A stretch of 27,672 bases of DNA from Merdimonas faecigallinarum (GTDB lineage: Bacteria; Bacillota; Clostridia; Lachnospirales; Lachnospiraceae), in assembly GCA_019119285.1 (NCBI GenBank), contig DWXJ01000055.1, positions 1 through 27,672 on the forward strand. The letters run 5' to 3'. The stretch's first letter is position 1. Each line of letters opens with the position of its first letter. Under the pieces are notes generated by a model. The model was not told the DNA's origin. It worked only from the letters and a program-made list of their open reading frames with translations, and did not search any database. Both the position numbers and the translations under genes were made by a program. This document shows, one piece after another, positions 1 through 7,383 of the stretch.

Positions 1-339
1 GCCCAGAATATGGCGGCAGTTAATGATCTGATCATCCAGCACGATACGGTTGGAATACCGGAGGATGCGGTATCCATCGTGGTGCCGGATGCTACAGTAT
101 ATTTACCATTGGAAGAGTTGATCGATTTTGATCAGGAGATCGAGCGGCTGGAAAAAGAAGAGGCAAGACTGACGAAGGAAATCGCCCGCGCGACTGGTAT
201 GCTGAATAATGAAAAATTCGTCAGCAAAGCGCCGGAAGCAAAGGTGCAGGAAGAACGTGACAAACTGGAAACCTATAAGCAGATGATGGCTCAGGTAAAA
301 GAGCGGTTGGAAGGATTGAAGGTAAAACGTGAAAATTAA
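1..339 (+). CDS. valS: Valine-tRNA ligase, C-terminal fragment (window edge)
   Basis: The reading frame is open from base 1 and ends at TAA 337-339, so this is the 3' end of a gene starting outside the window; the ATG at 10 is internal. The sequence runs VYLPLEELIDFDQEIERLEK and then an EK-rich heptad-like stretch including NEKFVSKAPEAKVQEER. This is the C-terminal tRNA-binding coiled coil characteristic of bacterial ValRS, which charges tRNA-Val in the cytoplasm. The catalytic HIGH and KMSKS domains are not in view. The last codons overlap the GTG start of the next gene (329), which suggests co-transcription. Confidence 0.93.
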   Translation, partial: AQNMAAVNDLIIQHDTVGIPEDAVSIVVPDATVYLPLEELIDFDQEIERLEKEEARLTKEIARATGMLNNEKFVSKAPEAKVQEERDKLETYKQMMAQVKERLEGLKVKREN

Positions 340-2533
340 GATTCCAAAGCCCGACCTGAAGGGCGGGCTTGCCAAACTGAAAAATTTAAAGAAAGAAGAC
401 GTCATAACCTGGTGGAAAGAAAGGAAGGAGCGCAGAGCTCGCATCCTGGAGGCGCGCAGGAACAGTGCATTTGCAAAGAAAATGCAGCCGGTCTATGCAT
501 TTATGAACCGGTTTTCCCTTTTATTTCATGCGCTTCTGGCATGCATCCTGAATTTTGTGATCGAGGCGATCTCAAGGCACTCTGTCATTGAGGCAGGGGC
601 ATATATGATCGGAACGCCGCTGGTATTTTTGTACAATGCATTTATGATCTTTATCACATTTTCCATTGTATACTTTTTCAAACGAAGGATCTTCGTGCGG
701 ATTATTACCAGTGTGTTCTGGCTGGTGCTGGGCGTGGCCAACGGCTACATGCTCCTGAAGCGTGTTACGCCGTTCAATGCACAGGACTTAAAAGTGGCCT
801 CTGACGGACTTGCCCTGATCAACAATTATTTTAACGGTTTTGAGCTGGTGATCTTAGGCGTGGGTATCGTCTCCGTGGTGGTATGGGTGATTTCCATGTG
901 GAAACGGGGAGGCCAGTATACCGGGAAAATGCACCGGATCCGCGCTCTGATCGGTGTGATTATCTGCGCGGCTCTCTATGGCGTGATCTCTGATCAGGCG
1001 GTAGATAAGCGGGTGGTGTCCACCTATTTTGGAAATATCGCATTTGCCTATGAAGATTACGGCTTGCCGTACTGTTTTATGGCCAGTGTATTTAATACCG
1101 GCATCAACGAGCCGAATGATTATAATGAAGCAACCATGGAAGCGATCGCGGGCGACGGAGCTCTGACAAAATGCGAGACCGGGCGGGCCAGTGAGGCGCT
1201 GCCGAACATTCTGTTTGTACAGCTGGAGTCGTATTTTGATGTGTCCGAGGCGGAGTTTTTCACCACCTCCAAGGATGCCTGCCCCAACCTGCGTTCTATG
1301 TTTGAAAATTATTCTTCCGGATATTTTAAGGTGCCTTCGGTAGGAGCCGGTACGGCAAACACAGAGTTTGAGGTGCTGACCGGTATGAACCTGCGGTATT
1401 TCGGACCGGGAGAGTATCCGTATAAAACGTATGTCAAAGAAAAGCCCTGCGAGAGCGCGGCTTCGGCTCTTAGCGCCCTTGGCTACGGAACGCATGCGCT
1501 TCATAACAACGGCGGAAATTTCTACAGCAGAGCCAGAGTATTTGACAATATGGGATTCGACAGCTTTACCAGCAAGGAATTCATGAATATCCTGCAGCAG
1601 ACGCCAAACGGCTGGGCAACGGATGCGATTCTGGTGGACCACATCCTGGACGCCATGGATACCACAGAGGGAAAAGATTTTGTCTTTACCGTCAGTGTCC
1701 AGGGCCACGGGGATTATCCGGAAGAGCAGATCATAGAAAATCCGGAGATCACAGTGGAAGGCATTGAGGATGAGGGCCTGAAAAATAAGTGGGAATACTA
1801 TGTGAACCAGGTCTATGAGATGGACCAGTTTGCGGGGAATCTGATCCAGGCCATTGAAGAGCGGGGCGAGCCGACGGTGGTGGTATTCTACGGAGACCAC
1901 CTTCCCACCATGGGACTGGAGGCAGAAGACCTGAAGAGCCGTTATCTTTACAATACCAATTATGTGATCTGGGACAACATCGGGCTTCCCAAGGAAGACC
2001 GGAATATCCCGTCTTATCAGATCATGGCGGACGTGCTGGAACGGCTGGATATCCACTCCGGCACGGTGTTTAACTATCACCAGCAGAGACGCCAGACCAG
2101 AAATTATCTCTCGGATCTGGAACTTTTGCAGTATGACATCCTCTACGGCGACCAGTATGTATACAATGGCAATCCGCCGGTTACAGAGGGACATATGGTG
2201 ATGGGTGTGCGGGACGTAACTCTGAAAAACGTGGTTCCGCATCTGGATGAAGGGTACAGCCTGTACGGCGAGAATTTCACCCAGAACAGCAAGGTTTATG
2301 TCAATGGCGAGAAGCAGAAGAGTTCGTTCCTGAATAACACCAGGATTGATTTCTCCGGCGTGGAACTTGTAAATGGAGACGAGATCGTGGTGCGCCAGAT
2401 GGGATCCAGCAATACGACGTTCCGCAAATCGGATATTTACATTTATCAGGACGGTAATCTGATCCGCCAGGAGGGTACGGCTACGGACAAGACCATATCC
2501 TGGGTTCCGCAGGCGGATGAAGAAGAGGAATAA
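329..2533 (+). CDS. LTA synthase-type membrane protein (alkaline phosphatase/sulfatase fold)
   Basis: A 734-residue protein with a basic cytoplasmic N-terminus. Several hydrophobic helices lie between about residues 57 and 220, followed by an extracellular sulfatase-fold domain at about 290-600. Visible signatures are NILFVQLESYFD (metal-binding Glu about 300), GAGTANTEFEVLTGM (probable catalytic Thr342), HNNGGNFYSRARVFDNMGF, SVQGHGDYPE and FYGDHLP (metal-binding Asp523/His524). These match the family that transfers glycerol-phosphate from phosphatidylglycerol to lipoteichoic acid or related polymers. The tail (about 625-734) looks like a small beta-sandwich (IPT/TIG-like), which is an inference. 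The start is GTG inside the end of valS; the end overlaps the alternative start of folC. Substrate cannot be fixed from sequence. Confidence 0.88.
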   Translation: MKIKIPKPDLKGGLAKLKNLKKEDVITWWKERKERRARILEARRNSAFAKKMQPVYAFMNRFSLLFHALLACILNFVIEAISRHSVIEAGAYMIGTPLVFLYNAFMIFITFSIVYFFKRRIFVRIITSVFWLVLGVANGYMLLKRVTPFNAQDLKVASDGLALINNYFNGFELVILGVGIVSVVVWVISMWKRGGQYTGKMHRIRALIGVIICAALYGVISDQAVDKRVVSTYFGNIAFAYEDYGLPYCFMASVFNTGINEPNDYNEATMEAIAGDGALTKCETGRASEALPNILFVQLESYFDVSEAEFFTTSKDACPNLRSMFENYSSGYFKVPSVGAGTANTEFEVLTGMNLRYFGPGEYPYKTYVKEKPCESAASALSALGYGTHALHNNGGNFYSRARVFDNMGFDSFTSKEFMNILQQTPNGWATDAILVDHILDAMDTTEGKDFVFTVSVQGHGDYPEEQIIENPEITVEGIEDEGLKNKWEYYVNQVYEMDQFAGNLIQAIEERGEPTVVVFYGDHLPTMGLEAEDLKSRYLYNTNYVIWDNIGLPKEDRNIPSYQIMADVLERLDIHSGTVFNYHQQRRQTRNYLSDLELLQYDILYGDQYVYNGNPPVTEGHMVMGVRDVTLKNVVPHLDEGYSLYGENFTQNSKVYVNGEKQKSSFLNNTRIDFSGVELVNGDEIVVRQMGSSNTTFRKSDIYIYQDGNLIRQEGTATDKTISWVPQADEEEE

Positions 2534-2534
2534 A

Positions 2535-3932
2535 ATGACCGGAGAGATTCACAGTTACGCCCAGGCGGCGGCATATATTGAAGAAATTCCAAAATTCACG
2601 AAAAAACATTCACTTGACCATACCCGGGAATTTTTAAAACGTCTGGGTGATCCGGCGCTGGACCGGAAGATCATTCACGTGGCCGGAACCAATGGAAAAG
2701 GTTCCGTCTGCGCGTATATAAAGGCAATACTGACAGCTGAGGGGAAAAAGACGGGGTTCTTTACATCCCCTCATCTTGTCTCTGTCAACGAGCGGATTGA
2801 GATCTGCGGGAAGCCGGTGGATGATGATACATTTTTCCGGATTTTCGAAGAAGTATATAAAATTGCAGGAGAGATGGAGGCGGAAGGTCTGGGGCATCCT
2901 TCTTATTTTGAATTTTTATTCGGAATGGGAATGAAAGCGTTTGCAGCTTCGGATGTGGAGTATATTATCCTGGAAACAGGGCTTGGAGGCAGGCTGGACG
3001 CCACCAATGCGGTGCCGGAGCCTTTTCTTACGGTGATCACATCCATCAGCCTGGACCATACCGATATTCTGGGGGACACCATAGAGAAAATCGCCGGGGA
3101 GAAGGCAGGGATCATCAAAAAGGGCGTGCCTGTAATCTATGATGGAAGCAATCCTGCCGCCTCGGAAGTGATCCGGAAAAAGGCCCGGGAAGCAGGCGCC
3201 CCGTGTAGAGAAATCTCGAAAAATGCGTTCAAAATCCGGGAAGTTCAACGGAAATATATTGCATTTTCACGGACGAGTGCGTATGATAAAGATGTTATCT
3301 GCCGCATCCCTGTCTGCGGGATCTACCAGGCTATGAACGCCTGCATCGCGCTGGAGGCGGCGGAATATCTGCTGTGCGGACAGGCCGCTCTGGAGGGAGA
3401 GGGCCCGGACGCGGAACGGACGGCGCGCTGGGCGCGCGCTCTGGAAGGGGTGCGCTGGCCGGGACGGATGGAGGAAGTAAGACCGCATCTGATCCTGGAT
3501 GGAGCGCATAATCCCGGAGCCATTGAAGCGTTTGTGGACAGCGTGCAGAATTTAAAGGGCAGAGAGATGGAAAAAGACGTGGTGATTTTCTCTGCGGTAT
3601 CGGATAAGAAATATGAGCAGATGATCGCATATTTGTGCAGAAATCTGGATGTAAAAGCATTTATTGTTACGAAAATAGAAGACGGCAGAGCAGTGGAAGC
3701 AGAGGAATTATTCCGATTATTCCAAAAATATACCGATAAAAAGGTAATCTGCCGGCCAAGGATCGCAGATGCTCTCCGGGAAGCAGAAAAGCTGCGGAAA
3801 GTTGATGGAAACGAATGTCCCGGTCAGGAGGCAGAAGATCCGGAAGGGGATATTTACTGCCTGGGTTCTTTGTATCTGGCCGGCATGGTGAAAAAATTAC
3901 TGTCAGGAGGCGGTTTGGATGTTGAATTTTGA
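2535..3932 (+). CDS. folC: Folylpolyglutamate synthase / dihydrofolate synthase
   Basis: Mur-ligase-fold enzyme that adds glutamate to folates (and possibly to dihydropteroate) using ATP. Seen: HVAGTNGKGSVCAYI (P-loop), TGFFTSPHLVSVNERI, ILETGLGGRLDATN, SLDHTDILGDTIEKIAGEKAGI, and late RWPGRMEEV and LILDGAHNPGA motifs, in the order expected for FolC. I prefer ATG 2535 (465 residues, MTGEIHSYAQAAAYIEEIPKF), which has AGAGGAA just upstream and the usual family N-terminus. An in-frame ATG at 2517 overlaps the previous gene and would add six basic residues. The gene overlaps the next small ORF by 14 nt, so it is part of one transcription unit. Confidence 0.93.
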   Translation: MTGEIHSYAQAAAYIEEIPKFTKKHSLDHTREFLKRLGDPALDRKIIHVAGTNGKGSVCAYIKAILTAEGKKTGFFTSPHLVSVNERIEICGKPVDDDTFFRIFEEVYKIAGEMEAEGLGHPSYFEFLFGMGMKAFAASDVEYIILETGLGGRLDATNAVPEPFLTVITSISLDHTDILGDTIEKIAGEKAGIIKKGVPVIYDGSNPAASEVIRKKAREAGAPCREISKNAFKIREVQRKYIAFSRTSAYDKDVICRIPVCGIYQAMNACIALEAAEYLLCGQAALEGEGPDAERTARWARALEGVRWPGRMEEVRPHLILDGAHNPGAIEAFVDSVQNLKGREMEKDVVIFSAVSDKKYEQMIAYLCRNLDVKAFIVTKIEDGRAVEAEELFRLFQKYTDKKVICRPRIADALREAEKLRKVDGNECPGQEAEDPEGDIYCLGSLYLAGMVKKLLSGGGLDVEF

Positions 3933-4053
3933 AGAAGAGCTGAAGAAATTTCAGCCAAGTCTGGAAATTGAAGAAATCGAAGATGCGGTTTATCAGGAAG
4001 ACCTGACGGATATGACAGATATTTTAAGGGAAATGATCGAACAGACCAAATAA
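3919..4053 (+). CDS. 44-residue acidic small protein between folC and TPR gene
   Basis: ATG 3919 is preceded by a perfect AGGAGG (3905-3910, 8-nt spacer) and the frame runs 44 codons to TAA 4051-4053. The peptide begins MLNFEEELKKFQPSLEIEE and is strongly acidic and amphipathic, with no cysteine and no membrane helix. It overlaps the end of folC by 14 nt, and the next gene starts 12 nt after its stop. The strong ribosome binding site plus tight packing make it a likely real gene. I do not recognise a characterised family; a short partner or regulator of the neighbouring TPR protein is only a guess. Confidence 0.75.
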   Translation: MLNFEEELKKFQPSLEIEEIEDAVYQEDLTDMTDILREMIEQTK

Positions 4054-4065
4054 AGAGGGTAGTAT

Positions 4066-5478
4066 ATGGATTACGCAACAAAACTGGTGTACCAGTCCAA
4101 CTACTGGTACAACGACGGCCTGAAAAAAGCAAATATCAGGGACTTGTCCGGCGCCATCGTGTCGCTGCGCCGGAGCCTGCAGTATAACCGGTCCAATATT
4201 GCCGCGCGCAATCTTCTGGGGCTGGTGTACTATGGCCGGGGAGATGTGGCCGAGGCGCTGGTAGAGTGGATCTTAAGCAAGAATTTTCAGTCCCATGACA
4301 ACATTGCGAATTATTATATTCAGAAAACCCGGGAAAATACGGCGGAGCTGGAAACCATTAACCAGGCTGTGAAAAAATATAATCAGGCGCTGAGCTATGC
4401 AAAACAGAATGGCGAAGATCTGGCGATCATCCAGCTGAAAAAAGCGGTGGACGCCCATCCTTCGTTTGTAAAGGCATACCAGCTACTGGCGCTTTTGTAC
4501 CTGCATACCGAGCAGTTCTCCAGGGCAAGGCAGGCGATCCGCGCGGCTCACAAGCTGGACAAGACGGACGACATCACGCTGCGCTATATGCATGAGCTCA
4601 ACCAGATCCGCAAGAGCCGGACCGTGAAGATCAAAGAAAAAGATAAAAAAGATCAACAGACGGTGACTTACAGCATTGGAAATGAGACCATCATTCAGCC
4701 GGTGTCCGCCGGATATAAGGAAAATGCCGGGCTTCACACCATGGTAAATATCGCGGTGGGGCTGTTGGTGGGCGTGGCGGTCATGTGGTTTTTGATCCTC
4801 CCGGCAGTCACTAGGTCCAGAGAGCAGAAGACCAACCGGGATATCGTGGCATTCAGCGATCAGATTGCCGAGCAGAAAGCACAGATCAGCGCGCTGCAGA
4901 CGGAGCTGGAGTCCTTCCGCTCCACCAGCCAGGAGACAGAAAATGCCCAGGCAACGGCATCAGCCACGCAGGAAAGCTATGAGATCGTCATGAATATCCA
5001 GAGCCATTTCTATGCGGGAGACATGGGGAATCAGTCCATGGCAGAGGAACTTTTGAAAGTCAACGTAGACTCCCTCGGAACAGCCGGGCGGGAAGCCTAT
5101 GACGAAATGGCAGAGGCGCTGTTCCCGCAGGTTTGCGGAAGTTTGTACGCAGCCGCGCAGGAAAGCTATGACGTGGCAAATTATGAGACCGCCATCAGCA
5201 ACCTGGAACAGGTGCTTCAGATGGATGAAGATTATAACGACGGCGGAGCCATGCTGCTGCTGGCTCTATCATACCAGGGCAGCGGCGATCAGGATCAGGC
5301 CAACGTCTATTACCAGCGGATCATCGAAGATTACGCAGATACCGATGCGGCGGCCAGCGCACAGGAAGAGCTGGATGCGCAGAACGGCGGCGGAAAAACA
5401 GATGACAGCGGGGAAGAGGACACTGATCAGAAAAAAGAAGAAGCCGATCAGGAAACAAACGGCGGAAACGAAGAATAA
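4066..5478 (+). CDS. Membrane-anchored tetratricopeptide repeat protein
   Basis: A 470-residue protein with TPR-like helices at about residues 1-170 (ARNLLGLVYYGRGDVAEAL, FVKAYQLLALLYLHTEQFSRA). A basic stretch rich in Lys (KIKEKDKKDQQ) is followed by one membrane helix at about 226-248 (MVNIAVGLLVGVAVMWFLIL). Next come a coiled coil with QAQISALQTELESF character and a second TPR-like module at about 370-440 (YETAISNLEQVLQMDEDYND, YYQRIIEDYADTDAAASAQ). The tail is Asp/Glu/Lys-rich and low-complexity. The basic stretch suggests the N-terminal TPRs are cytoplasmic and the C-terminal ones outside. The role is probably scaffolding; no enzyme motif is visible. It is the last gene of the unit, ended by the hairpin at 5540-5575. 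Confidence 0.85.
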   Translation: MDYATKLVYQSNYWYNDGLKKANIRDLSGAIVSLRRSLQYNRSNIAARNLLGLVYYGRGDVAEALVEWILSKNFQSHDNIANYYIQKTRENTAELETINQAVKKYNQALSYAKQNGEDLAIIQLKKAVDAHPSFVKAYQLLALLYLHTEQFSRARQAIRAAHKLDKTDDITLRYMHELNQIRKSRTVKIKEKDKKDQQTVTYSIGNETIIQPVSAGYKENAGLHTMVNIAVGLLVGVAVMWFLILPAVTRSREQKTNRDIVAFSDQIAEQKAQISALQTELESFRSTSQETENAQATASATQESYEIVMNIQSHFYAGDMGNQSMAEELLKVNVDSLGTAGREAYDEMAEALFPQVCGSLYAAAQESYDVANYETAISNLEQVLQMDEDYNDGGAMLLLALSYQGSGDQDQANVYYQRIIEDYADTDAAASAQEELDAQNGGGKTDDSGEEDTDQKKEEADQETNGGNEE

Positions 5479-5539
5479 AATACTCCGGATGTGGAAAACA
5501 GGATCATCCGGTGGAAAATGTGGATAAAAAGTACGAAAG

Positions 5540-5575
5540 AAAAGGATGTGCAAACAAAAGCACGTCCTTTTTTTC
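5540..5575 (+). terminator. Rho-independent terminator after TPR gene
   Basis: AAAGGATGTGC (5541-5551) pairs with GCACGTCCTTT (5560-5570) with one G-T wobble around an 8-nt loop, followed directly by a run of T. It closes the valS-folC-TPR unit and separates it from spoIIA. Confidence 0.85.
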
Positions 5576-5577
5576 AT

Positions 5578-5633
5578 TTGCCTCCAATGGGGACGGGGGA
5601 TTTCTGGAAATCCCCCGTCCCCATTGGAGGCAA
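5578..5633. repeat. GC-rich palindromic repeat, copy 1 (27-bp perfect arms)
   Basis: Two perfectly complementary 27-nt arms (5578-5604 and 5607-5633) are separated by only 2 nt. The core is GGGGACGGGGGATTT; outer flanks TTGCCTCCAAT extend the stem beyond the shared core. The same core occurs at 8418-8461 and 18299-18358, so this is a dispersed family resembling REP/MITE-like palindromes. It ends 32 nt before the spoIIAA start codon. Confidence 0.9.
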
Positions 5634-5665
5634 TGCCAAATAAACTGTGGAAAAGGGGGATAACT

Positions 5666-5977
5666 ATGAACTACCAGGTGCAGGAGAATTATCTGACGAT
5701 TTTTCTTCCGAGTGAGCTGGATCATCACAATGCGGAAGAAATCCGCCGGGAGTCGGATCGTCTGATCGAGAGGAATCACATCCGTTACGTGATCTTTGAT
5801 TTCCGGGATACGAATTTTATGGACAGTTCGGGGATCGGCGTGATCATGGGCCGCTATAAGCGGGTTTATCTTCTGGGAGGCGAGGTTTTTGCGGTACATA
5901 CCAGTGAAAGAATGAAGCGGATCTTGTCAATGTCGGGTGTTACTAAAATTATGCATATATATGAGGAGGATATGTAG
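5666..5977 (+). CDS. spoIIAA: Anti-sigma F factor antagonist SpoIIAA
   Basis: A 103-residue STAS-domain protein. When dephosphorylated it binds SpoIIAB and releases sigma-F in the forespore. The family phosphorylation motif is present as MDSSGIGVIMGRY; Ser54 corresponds to the Ser58 phosphosite of Bacillus subtilis. The start ATG 5666 has AAAAGGGGG upstream and gives the standard family N-terminus MNYQVQENYLTI. The frame remains open upstream through the palindrome to 5546, but that extension encodes repeat sequence and is rejected. It is followed with no gap by spoIIAB. Confidence 0.95.
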   Translation: MNYQVQENYLTIFLPSELDHHNAEEIRRESDRLIERNHIRYVIFDFRDTNFMDSSGIGVIMGRYKRVYLLGGEVFAVHTSERMKRILSMSGVTKIMHIYEEDM

Positions 5978-6433
5978 ATGGAAAATACGAATGAAATGCA
6001 GGTGATTTTTGACAGCCGCTCGTCCAACGAGTCGTTTGCGCGTGTGACGGTGGCGGCATTTATGACGTCGCTGAATCCTACGGTGGAAGAAGTGTCGGAT
6101 GTAAAGACAGCTGTGTCGGAGGCTGTGACCAACGCGATTATCCATGGGTATGAAAATGAGGTGCACAGTATTACGATCCGCTGCCGCACGGAGGGCAAGA
6201 CCTTGTATCTGGAGGTGGAAGATCAGGGAAAAGGGATTGAGGATGTGCAGCAGGCGATGGAGCCTCTGTTTACCACGAAGCCGGATCTGGACCGTTCCGG
6301 CATGGGATTTTCTTTTATGGAAGCATTTATGGACAGCCTGGAAGTCATTTCCACTCCTGGGGAAGGGACGCTTGTCAAAATGGAAAAAATAGTCGGAAAA
6401 GGACGCAGATTATGGACCGGACCATCGCTTTGA
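5978..6433 (+). CDS. spoIIAB: Anti-sigma F factor / serine kinase SpoIIAB
   Basis: A 151-residue GHKL-fold kinase that holds sigma-F inactive and phosphorylates SpoIIAA. The N box SEAVTNAIIHGY (Glu48, Asn52), the G1 box EDQGKGI (about 81-87) and the G2 box RSGMGFSFME (about 106-115) are all present. The ATG directly follows the spoIIAA stop, with GAGGAGG in the end of spoIIAA as ribosome binding site. Its 3' end overlaps sigF by 22 nt; translational coupling is likely. It is slightly longer at the C-terminus than the Bacillus protein, because the frame continues into the sigF start region. Confidence 0.95.
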   Translation: MENTNEMQVIFDSRSSNESFARVTVAAFMTSLNPTVEEVSDVKTAVSEAVTNAIIHGYENEVHSITIRCRTEGKTLYLEVEDQGKGIEDVQQAMEPLFTTKPDLDRSGMGFSFMEAFMDSLEVISTPGEGTLVKMEKIVGKGRRLWTGPSL

Positions 6434-7125
6434 TCGAAAAATCTCATCAGGGAGACCCGGACGCAAGGGCGCAGCTTGTGAGGGAAAATGAAGGACTGGT
6501 CTGGTGTGTGGCAAAGCGATTTTTTCACCGGGGCGCTGAGGCGGAGGATTTGTTTCAGATAGGAAATATCGGGCTTCTTAAAGCAATAGACAAATTTGAC
6601 ATTTCTTATGATGTAAGATTTTCTACCTACGCAGTGCCTATGATTTCCGGAGAAATCAAGCGTTTTCTCCGGGATGACGGCATGATCAAGGTGAGCCGCT
6701 CTCTGAAAGAACTGGCCTACAAATCCGGAATCTGCAGAGAACGGCTTCTGGAAGCCTGGGGGAGAGAGCCTACGATCACCGAGATCGCACAGGAACTGCA
6801 TGTGGAGACAGAAGAGCTGGCGATGGCTATGGATGCAAACAGCGAGGTGGAGTCGCTCCACAAGCCGGTCTTTCAAAAGGAGGGGCAGGAGATCCGGCTG
6901 ATGGACAGGCTGCCGGAAAAGGAAATGCAGGAAGAACGGATCCTGGACCACCTGGTGTTAAAAGAGCTGCTGGCCTCTCTGAATAAAGAAGAAAGAAGGC
7001 TGATCTACCTGCGGTATTTCGCAAATCAGACCCAGTCGCAGGTGGGAAAGGAACTGGGGATCTCCCAGGTGCAGGTTTCCAGAATGGAGAAAAAAATATT
7101 GAAAAATCTCCGGGAAAAAATATAG
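6412..7125 (+). CDS. sigF: RNA polymerase sigma-F factor
   Basis: A 237-residue sigma-70 family protein. Region 2 reads NEGLVWCVAKRFFHRGAEAE, then EDLFQIGNIGLLKAIDKFD and RFSTYAVPMISGEIKRFLRD. Region 3 contains REPTITEIAQELHVETEEL. Region 4 contains LIYLRYFANQTQSQVGKELG and ISQVQVSRMEKKILK (helix-turn-helix). Position third in spoIIA and the preceding anti-sigma pair identify it as sigma-F, the first forespore-specific sigma factor. The start ATG 6412 lies within the end of spoIIAB. Confidence 0.95.
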   Translation: MDRTIALIEKSHQGDPDARAQLVRENEGLVWCVAKRFFHRGAEAEDLFQIGNIGLLKAIDKFDISYDVRFSTYAVPMISGEIKRFLRDDGMIKVSRSLKELAYKSGICRERLLEAWGREPTITEIAQELHVETEELAMAMDANSEVESLHKPVFQKEGQEIRLMDRLPEKEMQEERILDHLVLKELLASLNKEERRLIYLRYFANQTQSQVGKELGISQVQVSRMEKKILKNLREKI

Positions 7126-7142
7126 AAATCCCGAAGAAGCAC

Positions 7143-7171
7143 GTATATTATTCCGGAAATGTTCCATACTA
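7143..7171 (+). promoter_or_regulatory. Candidate sigma-G/sigma-F (forespore) promoter for the spoVA operon
   Basis: GTATA (7143-7147) is followed after 17 nt by CATACTA (7165-7171). CATACTA is the textbook -10 of forespore sigma-G promoters, and GTATA fits the sigma-F/G -35. It lies in the only gap of this block, 35 nt before the start of the first gene downstream, which is where the B. subtilis spoVA operon has its sigma-G promoter. This is a pattern match and has not been tested. Confidence 0.65.
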
Positions 7172-7206
7172 CCCAGAAAAGACAGTGGAAAGCAGGAGGC
7201 GTACGT

Positions 7207-7383
7207 ATGGATGAAGCAAGAAAAAAATTGAGGATATGTCTGTTGTGTGTCGTCAGCGCAGCGATCATTATGGGAGTTCTTTATTGCATTCTGGCAGCCG
7301 GGGATGGGAGCTCTGTAAGTGAAGGAACCCTTGTCTATCATGAATGCAGCGAAGGAATGGATGATGCAGGCAGTATATATTAA
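7207..7383 (+). CDS. 58-residue single-pass membrane microprotein, first gene of spoVA operon
   Basis: ATG 7207 has a strong AGGAGG at 7194-7199. The product begins MDEARKKLRICLLCVV, followed by a hydrophobic helix (about residues 10-31, LCVVSAAIIMGVLYCILAA) and a short polar tail GTLVYHECSEGMDDAGSIY. The positive N-terminus suggests the tail faces the outside or the intermembrane space. The end overlaps the preferred spoVAA start by 20 nt. The strong ribosome binding site and its place just after a forespore-type promoter argue for a real gene. I know no named family for it; a forespore membrane protein is an inference from context. Confidence 0.72.
   Translation: MDEARKKLRICLLCVVSAAIIMGVLYCILAAGDGSSVSEGTLVYHECSEGMDDAGSIY

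Noticed and set aside
854..2242. 462-codon open frame on the minus strand
   Set aside because: It is antisense to the well-supported LTA synthase-type gene, has no ribosome binding site and its translation has low-complexity His/Arg-rich composition typical of shadow frames.
3267..3660. Several overlapping minus-strand frames in the second half of folC
   Set aside because: They arise from GC-rich codon bias in folC and show Pro/Arg/Ser-rich shadow composition.
5578..5633. Palindromes read as ordinary Rho-independent terminators
   Set aside because: Copies 1 and 2 lack a T-run directly after the stem, and copy 2 is inside an operon. Copy 3 has a few T after it and might terminate weakly, but the shared core points to a repeat family.
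5546..5665. N-terminal extension of SpoIIAA through the palindrome
   Set aside because: The extension is encoded by the repeat and terminator tail; ATG 5666 has a ribosome binding site and gives the family N-terminus.
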